This document shows, one piece after another, positions 13,950-17,875 of a stretch of DNA of 17,875 nucleotides. The first letter of the stretch is position 1, and every line of letters begins with the position of its first letter. The notes beneath the pieces are model-generated. The model was not told where the DNA came from, searched no databases, and saw only the letters and a list, made by a program, of their open reading frames with translations. Both the position numbers and the translations under genes were made by a program. The stretch comes from Victivallales bacterium (GTDB taxonomy: Bacteria > Verrucomicrobiota > Lentisphaeria > Victivallales > UBA1829): assembly GCA_016285335.1 (NCBI GenBank), contig JAEEQO010000038.1, forward strand, positions 1 to 17,875, given 5' to 3'.

Positions 13950-14530
13950 GTGACGCCCGCCTCTCTTAAAAAGTTGTTGATCTGTTTCAGTCCGAATTCG
14001 CTCATGATGGATTCCGGGTGGTACTGGATGCCCTCGACGACCTCGCCGCCTTCGGGCCGAATCCGCACGCCCATGATCTCGCCGTCGTCGGTCTTCGCAG
14101 TGACGGCCATGCTCTCCGGGATGCTCGACGCAAGCAGCGCAAGCGAGTGGTAGCGGACCGCGAGGAATCCCTGCGGCAGCCCCTCGAAAAGCCCCTGTCC
14201 GTCGTGGCGGATCGCCGAGGTCTTGCCGTGCATGATGGTCTTCGCGTGGACCACCTGCGCTCCGAAGTGCGCGCCGATTGCCTGATGGCCCAGACAGACG
14301 CCCAGCATCGGGATTTTTCCCGCGGCCGCGGCGATCAGGTCGATCATGCAGCCGGCGTTCTCCGGGCGTCCCGGGCCGGGCGACAGCAGGATCGCCTGCG
14401 GATTCATCGCCAGCACGTCGGCGGGCGTGACCTCGCGGTTGCGTTTTACGACGATATGCTGTCCGGTCTTCGTGAGCATGTGGACCAGATTGTACGTGAA
14501 CGAGTCGTAATTGTCAAGCATGAAGATCAT
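13943..14530 (-). CDS. trpG: Anthranilate synthase glutamine amidotransferase subunit
   Basis: TrpG hydrolyses glutamine and passes ammonia to TrpE. The 195-residue class I amidotransferase has the oxyanion segment PGPG (51-54), nucleophile C79 in GVCLGHQAIG, and the His/Glu of the triad at H171/E173 in QYHPES. I choose the ATG at 14528-14530 because it overlaps the trpE stop as ATGA and gives the classic MIFMLDNYDSFTYN start; the frame extends upstream but only into trpE. A TrpG/PabA that serves both folate and tryptophan pathways is possible, but the operon context favours TrpG. Confidence 0.96.
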   Translation of the reverse strand: MIFMLDNYDSFTYNLVHMLTKTGQHIVVKRNREVTPADVLAMNPQAILLSPGPGRPENAGCMIDLIAAAAGKIPMLGVCLGHQAIGAHFGAQVVHAKTIMHGKTSAIRHDGQGLFEGLPQGFLAVRYHSLALLASSIPESMAVTAKTDDGEIMGVRIRPEGGEVVEGIQYHPESIMSEFGLKQINNFLREAGVTC

Positions 14531-16005
14531 GATTTGAGCCCTTTCTCCGCGAATTCCACGGCTTTCACCAGCGCGCGCGCCTTGTTGAGGGTTTCCTGAT
14601 ACTCCATCTCCGGCACGGAATCCGCCACGATGCCGCATCCGGCCTGAACCTTGATGCGGCCGTCACGCACTTCGATCGTGCGGATCGTGATCGCGAGGTC
14701 CATGTTGCCGTCCGCGCTGAAGTAGCCGACCGCGCCGCCGTAGAACCCGCGCGGGCCGGGCTCGAACTCGTGGATCAGCTCCATGGCGCGGATCTTCGGG
14801 GCTCCGGTGAGCGTGCCGGCGGGGAATGCCGAGGCGACCAGGTCGAACGCGTCGCAGTCGTCGCGGAGCTGGCCTTCCACGCTGCTCACCAGGTGCATCA
14901 CGTGCGAGAAGCGTTCCACGTGCATGAAGTCGGCCACCAGCACGCTGCCGGGCTTCGCGGTGCGGCCGATGTCGTTGCGGCCTAGGTCGACCAGCATCAG
15001 GTGTTCGGCGCGTTCCTTTTCGTCAGCCAGGAGCGACTTCTCCAGCGCCGCGTCCTTCTCGGCGGTGACGCCGCGCGGACGCGTCCCGGCGATGGGGCGC
15101 ACCGTCGAAACGCCGTTTTCGAGGCGCACGAGCGTTTCCGGCGAGGAACCGATCAGGAGCTGTGCGCCGAGCTTCAGGTAGAACATGTAGGGCGAGGGAT
15201 TGATGAGGCGCAGCGCGCGGTAGATGCTGAACGGCGGGATGTCCGATTCCGCGGAGAACGCCTGCGACGGCACGACCTGGATCACTTCGCCGTCCACGAT
15301 GCAGCGTTTCGCCTTCTTCACCATCTCCAGGAACGCCTCGTGCGTCATTTCCGGCTTCAGCTCCACGTGCGCGTCGGACACGTATTCGGTGCGGGCGGGT
15401 CGGCGCTGGCAGATCTTCCTGATGATCTCGGCGATGCGGTGGTTCGCGCTTTCAAATGCTTCTTCAAGGTTGGAGAAATGCGCCGGCTCGACGTTCACCA
15501 CCACCTTGATCGTGTGACGCTTGTTGTCGAACGCGATGATCTCGTTCGTGAGCATGAATGCGCAGACCGGGCCGTCGAAGCCGCCCTTCGGCGCGGGAAG
15601 CTCCTCGAAGAGGCATGCCGCCTCATAGCTCAGACAGCCAATCGCGCCGCCCGGCAGCGGAGGAAGTTCCGGGTCATGCGCGACTTTTTTGCCGCCGATG
15701 ATGCCGCGGAGCGCGTTCAGCGGGTTGCCCTCGAACGACAGCGCGCGGCGTTCGCCGTGCATTTCCAGGTAGGGCACGCCGTCCTCGACCGTGAAGAGCC
15801 CGTACGGGTTCACGCCCAGGAACGAATACCGTCCGAGGTTTTCGCCGCCCTCCACGCTTTCCAGCAGCGCGATGTAGTCGTCCTGCACGAAGCGTTCCAG
15901 CACGGACACCGGCGTATCCATGTCGCCCGGGATCTCGCGGCAGACAGGCACGACCTCGCCCTGCTGCGCCAGCGCCCGGAATTCGTCCAACGTTGTTTCT
16001 TTCAT
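14527..16005 (-). CDS. trpE: Anthranilate synthase component I
   Basis: TrpE converts chorismate to anthranilate using ammonia from TrpG, the first committed step. The 492-residue protein has the N-terminal tryptophan feedback site LLES (47-50) with RYSFLG close by, the SPYMFYL segment (271-277), AGTRPRG (307-312), RNDIGR (343-348), PAGTLTGAPK (395-404) and YGGAVGY (422-428). The intact LLES/SPYMFYL elements imply allosteric inhibition by tryptophan. ATG 16003-16005 has AGGAGA 6 nt upstream. It is the first structural gene behind an attenuator leader, and its stop overlaps the trpG start. Confidence 0.97.
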   Translation of the reverse strand: MKETTLDEFRALAQQGEVVPVCREIPGDMDTPVSVLERFVQDDYIALLESVEGGENLGRYSFLGVNPYGLFTVEDGVPYLEMHGERRALSFEGNPLNALRGIIGGKKVAHDPELPPLPGGAIGCLSYEAACLFEELPAPKGGFDGPVCAFMLTNEIIAFDNKRHTIKVVVNVEPAHFSNLEEAFESANHRIAEIIRKICQRRPARTEYVSDAHVELKPEMTHEAFLEMVKKAKRCIVDGEVIQVVPSQAFSAESDIPPFSIYRALRLINPSPYMFYLKLGAQLLIGSSPETLVRLENGVSTVRPIAGTRPRGVTAEKDAALEKSLLADEKERAEHLMLVDLGRNDIGRTAKPGSVLVADFMHVERFSHVMHLVSSVEGQLRDDCDAFDLVASAFPAGTLTGAPKIRAMELIHEFEPGPRGFYGGAVGYFSADGNMDLAITIRTIEVRDGRIKVQAGCGIVADSVPEMEYQETLNKARALVKAVEFAEKGLKS

Positions 16006-16068
16006 GTTTTCTCCTGTTGTGTGTTTGTTTTGAATTTTGTGATTGCTATGTAATATAGTTTGTTTCGG

Positions 16069-16109
16069 AAAAGAAAAACCGCATCCCGGTAGCCAGGTCC
16101 GGATGCGGT
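16069..16109 (-). terminator. Second intrinsic terminator in the trp leader (T2)
   Basis: On the minus strand ACCGCATCC (16101-16109) pairs perfectly with GGATGCGGT (16078-16086) around a 14-nt loop, followed by TTTTTCTTTT (16069-16078). It looks stronger than the attenuator terminator just upstream of it. It ends 63 nt before the trpE start codon. The stretch from there to trpE is AT-rich and contains an isolated TATATT (16052-16057) without a good -35, and the trpE ribosome binding site. Confidence 0.85.
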
Positions 16110-16113
16110 CTTG

Positions 16114-16150
16114 AAAGAAAAAGGCGGGTCAATCTTCCGATCGATCCGCC
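16114..16150 (-). terminator. trp attenuator terminator, strands 3:4 (T1)
   Basis: On the minus strand GGCGGATCGAT (16140-16150) pairs with ATTGACCCGCC (16123-16133) in an 11-position stem with one A-C mismatch and one G-U pair, a 6-nt loop, and the U-rich tail TTTTTCTTT (16114-16122). Its 5' arm is also the 3' arm of the antiterminator, which is the hallmark of attenuation. Confidence 0.85.
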
Positions 16151-16198
16151 ATGAGGTCAATTTTGTTTCTAAGATGCAAACAATCCAGCTCTGGCGGA
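16145..16198 (-). promoter_or_regulatory. trp antiterminator, strands 2:3
   Basis: On the minus strand TCCGCCA (16192-16198) is perfectly complementary to TGGCGGA (16145-16151), 40 nt downstream. Forming this pair removes the 5' arm of T1. It would form when a ribosome stalled on the leader's Trp codons covers strand 1. Confidence 0.8.
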
Positions 16199-16209
16199 AT
16201 CAACGCCAG
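16191..16209 (-). promoter_or_regulatory. trp leader strands 1:2 (anti-antiterminator)
   Basis: On the minus strand CTGGCG (16204-16209), covering the last Trp and Arg codons of the leader ORF, pairs with CGCCAG (16191-16196) across a 7-nt loop that holds the leader stop codon. This pairing uses strand 2 and leaves strand 3 free to form T1 when tryptophan is plentiful. Confidence 0.78.
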
Positions 16210-16253
16210 CGCCACCAGCTCGAAAAGAAGGATTTGTTTGCGTAAGTTTTCAT
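16200..16253 (-). CDS. trpL: trp operon leader peptide
   Basis: A 17-codon ORF encodes MKTYANKSFFSSWWRWR and ends in TGA. Trp codons at positions 13, 14 and 16 are three of the last five, the pattern of a ribosome-stalling leader. Its 3' end overlaps strand 1 of the attenuator. There is no Shine-Dalgarno sequence: the ATG lies 9 nt after the -10 box, so the mRNA probably starts at or within a few nt of the ATG and is translated as a leaderless message. The peptide itself need have no function beyond being translated. Confidence 0.88.
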   Translation of the reverse strand: MKTYANKSFFSSWWRWR

Positions 16254-16262
16254 AATGCTATT

Positions 16263-16291
16263 AATCTACACCCTGTTTCCGCAAAAGTCAA
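16263..16291 (-). promoter_or_regulatory. Sigma70-like promoter of the trp operon
   Basis: On the minus strand TTGACT (16286-16291, 5 of 6 matches) is followed after 17 nt by TAGATT (16263-16268, 4 of 6). The expected start is at about 16253-16257. No palindrome resembling a TrpR operator overlaps it. The 63 nt between it and the blc stop is AT-rich without a clear terminator, so some blc transcripts may run into the trp leader. Confidence 0.78.
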
Positions 16292-16354
16292 CCGTATTTC
16301 TCAACATTTTTCGATTTTTATGAGATTTGAGGTCAAAAATGATGTTTTATGAAA

Positions 16355-16891
16355 TTATTTGCCATCGGGAACCGGGGCCGGGTATTCCAGTTCGCCGAGG
16401 TCGAAGCCCCATGCTTTCGCGCGGTCCAGGATGCCGTGGAGCTGGTCCTTCGGCATCGTAGGTTTGCGCGACAGCACCCAGAAGTAATCGCGGCTTCCGG
16501 CGGTCACGACGGCATAACTGTAATCGGGCGCAAGCTCGATGATGCGGTAGTCGGCGTAGAACGGCCAGAAGAACGTCACGCGGAGTTCGCCGACGAGCGG
16601 TTTCGCGTCCGGGTCTTTGAGGTGGGCTTTGCCCGTTGCGGACGTCGCCTCGCCGTTGCGTTTTCCGCTGTTCAGGACCTTGACCGTCCCGTCGTCCTTG
16701 AGCGTGTACTGAGCCGTCACTTCGTCCAAGTCGCGTTCGAAATACTGCGGCAGACGCGCGATCTCGTACCATGTTCCCATGTAGCGTTCCGGCTCGAAGT
16801 CCTTCACCGCCGCGATGTCCGACGTGGTCTCGCACCCGATCAGCGCCGCCGCGACCGACGACACGATCCCGCTGATGAAAAAGCGTTTCAT
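16355..16891 (-). CDS. blc: Blc-type lipocalin lipoprotein
   Basis: This 178-residue protein resembles the bacterial outer-membrane lipocalin Blc, which binds lipids and is tied to envelope stress in E. coli. A signal peptide (1-19) ends in the lipobox LIGC with lipidated C20. The residue after it is Glu, not Asp, so Lol-dependent sorting to the outer membrane is plausible. The lipocalin signature is GTWYEIARLPQYFER (39-53), and the later block FWPFYADYRIIEL, then DYFWVLSR and WGFDLGELEY, fits Blc. ATG 16889-16891 has a strong GAGGGAGGGG just upstream and starts a proper signal peptide; the frame extends further upstream but gives no sensible sequence. Confidence 0.93.
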   Translation of the reverse strand: MKRFFISGIVSSVAAALIGCETTSDIAAVKDFEPERYMGTWYEIARLPQYFERDLDEVTAQYTLKDDGTVKVLNSGKRNGEATSATGKAHLKDPDAKPLVGELRVTFFWPFYADYRIIELAPDYSYAVVTAGSRDYFWVLSRKPTMPKDQLHGILDRAKAWGFDLGELEYPAPVPDGK

Positions 16892-16950
16892 GGTCTTCCC
16901 CTCCCTCGTTTTCAATTCATTCCGGCAGAACACTCCCTGCCCTTTTCCAT

Positions 16951-16979
16951 AACATACCCCGTCCCGACGGAAAATGCAA
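16951..16979 (-). promoter_or_regulatory. Possible promoter of blc
   Basis: On the minus strand TTGCAT (16974-16979) and TATGTT (16951-16956, 4 of 6 matches) are separated by 17 nt. The -35 matches only at TTG. It predicts a leader of about 50 nt. Confidence 0.5.
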
Positions 16980-17035
16980 TCCGATTCCCCTGCTTTTTTT
17001 GAAAAATCAGAAAGCCCCGCGTGTGTCGTGCAGTC

Positions 17036-17056
17036 CCGTGCTTCGCGACGGCACGG
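17036..17056 (-). other. Hairpin downstream of the rpsA terminator
   Basis: CCGTGC (17036-17041) and GCACGG (17051-17056) form a perfect 6-bp stem with a 9-nt loop. No T-run follows directly. Just beyond, on the minus strand, a second copy of the terminator's 3' arm (GCGGGGCTTT, revcomp of 17011-17020) is seen. Confidence 0.45.
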
Positions 17057-17063
17057 AGGCAGG

Positions 17064-17099
17064 AAAAAGCCCCGCACAGGATATGTTCCCATGCGGGGC
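17064..17099 (-). terminator. Intrinsic terminator of rpsA
   Basis: On the minus strand GCCCCGCA (17092-17099) pairs perfectly with TGCGGGGC (17069-17076) over a 15-nt loop, and a T-run follows (17064-17068). It lies about 73 nt after the rpsA stop codon. Confidence 0.9.
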
Positions 17100-17123
17100 G
17101 GAAGCAAAGCCTCCACTGCGGGA

Positions 17124-17145
17124 GTGCCCGGCTACGCTCGGGCAC
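17124..17145 (-). other. Hairpin between the rpsA stop and its terminator
   Basis: GTGCCCG (17124-17130) and CGGGCAC (17139-17145) form a perfect 7-bp stem with an 8-nt loop. It has no T-run on either side. A second small stem (GGAGGC-TTT-GCTTCC on the minus strand, about 17101-17115) separates it from the terminator. Confidence 0.5.
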
Positions 17146-17172
17146 AGAGCAATGTCGAAACTTCGATTAGTC

Positions 17173-17875
17173 TTACTTCTGGTCGAGGTTGTCGAAAGCG
17201 TTGCCGAAGATCGTGCTCATGTCGCCGAGAGCTTCGCCCGGCTTGAGGGCGGCGGTGACTTCGTCGCCGGCGGCCTTGATGGCTTCCTCGGTGATCGCGC
17301 CTTCCTCAAGGGCCTTGATGCTGAGGCCGATGCGGCGTTCGTCCTTGTCGATCTTGATCACGACAGCTTCGATCTCGTCGCCGAGATTGAGTTTGTCTTT
17401 GACCTTTTCGACATGGTCGCGGGAGATCTGGGAGATGTGAACAAGACCGTCGATCTTGTTGGAGAGCTCGATGAAGGCGCCGAACGCGGTGACCTTCGTC
17501 ACTTTGCCCTTCACGACATCGCCGATCTTGTAGCTCTGCTCGATGTTGGCCCACGGATCGTTCTCGGTCTGCTTCAGGCCGAGGGAGATGCGCTGCTGGG
17601 TCGGATCGATGTCGAGGATGACGGCTTCGACTTCTTCGCCGACCTTCAGGACTTCGTTCGGATGGTTGATCTTGCGGGTCCAGGACATGTCGGAGACGTG
17701 GATCATGCCGTCGATGTCGTTTTCGATCTCGACGAACGCGCCGTAGGTGGTCATATTGCGGACCTTGCCCTTGATGTGGCTTCCGGGAGGATACTTCTCG
17801 GCGAGGACTTCCCACGGATTGCGGGTCTTCTGGCGGAGGCCGAGGGAGATCTTCTTGTCGGCCTTGTTGACCTCA
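17173..17875 (-). CDS. rpsA: 30S ribosomal protein S1, C-terminal part
   Basis: The frame is open from the right edge to TAA 17173-17175 and gives about 233 residues. S1 binds mRNA on the small ribosomal subunit and helps translation initiation. The fragment begins in the tail of one S1 (OB-fold) repeat (KKISLGLRQKTRNPW) and then has two complete repeats. The first runs from GSHIKGKVRNMTTYGAFVEI to QRISLGLKQ. The second runs from GDVVKGKVTKVTAFGAFIEL to RRIGLSIKAL. An approximately 45-residue acidic, helix-prone tail follows. The in-frame ATG at 17754 is internal (MTTYGAF), not the start; the true start is outside the window. Confidence 0.93.
   Translation of the reverse strand, partial: EVNKADKKISLGLRQKTRNPWEVLAEKYPPGSHIKGKVRNMTTYGAFVEIENDIDGMIHVSDMSWTRKINHPNEVLKVGEEVEAVILDIDPTQQRISLGLKQTENDPWANIEQSYKIGDVVKGKVTKVTAFGAFIELSNKIDGLVHISQISRDHVEKVKDKLNLGDEIEAVVIKIDKDERRIGLSIKALEEGAITEEAIKAAGDEVTAALKPGEALGDMSTIFGNAFDNLDQK

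Noticed and set aside
16069..16250. T-box riboswitch or TRAP-type repeats in the trp leader
   Set aside because: No T-box consensus and no regularly spaced GAG/UAG triplets are seen; the Trp-rich ORF and overlapping stems fit ribosome-mediated attenuation.
16254..16300. TrpR-type operator over the trp promoter
   Set aside because: I searched for a CTAG-containing palindrome like the E. coli operator and found none; the attenuator explains regulation by itself.

Overview
The window looks like an ordinary chromosomal segment of a GC-rich (about 60%) Gram-negative bacterium. A lipoprotein lipocalin of the outer-membrane Blc type supports the Gram-negative call. A cupin-type AraC regulator and the general look of the proteins suggest a Lentisphaerae/PVC-type gut bacterium, but that placement is an impression from the sequence, not a demonstrated fact. 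No tRNA, rRNA, CRISPR array, insertion sequence or phage gene was seen.

Left part (1-8921, + strand): the last 24 codons of an unidentified gene; a TrmA-family rRNA/tRNA m5U methyltransferase with basic tails; an AraC-family regulator with its own sigma70-like promoter and a structured 5' leader; then a 1955-residue single-gene DUF4011 / SF1 helicase / Vsr-like nuclease / DUF3320 protein. That last architecture is associated with anti-phage defence. The gene is compositionally mosaic: tracts near 42-46% GC are set into otherwise about 63% GC coding sequence.

Middle and right part (8925-16291, - strand): a small DUF1294 membrane protein converges on the helicase gene with a 3-nt gap. Upstream of it is a complete tryptophan operon, trpL-E-G-D-C-F-B-A. 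Every structural gene overlaps the next by 4 to 17 nt, which implies translational coupling, and the operon ends in a clear intrinsic terminator. The seven enzyme genes take chorismate to tryptophan.

The trp leader (16069-16291) is the most informative regulatory element. A promoter with a 17-nt spacer sits only 9 nt before a 17-codon leader ORF, MKTYANKSFFSSWWRWR, so the transcript is probably near-leaderless. The leader is followed by a four-strand attenuator with 1:2, 2:3 and 3:4 pairings and a U-tract. A second strong intrinsic terminator lies between this attenuator and trpE, which a minimal attenuator does not need.

Right end (16355-17875, - strand): a Blc-type lipocalin lipoprotein with its own promoter, and the 3' part of rpsA (ribosomal protein S1), running off the window and ending in a cluster of hairpins that includes a classic terminator.
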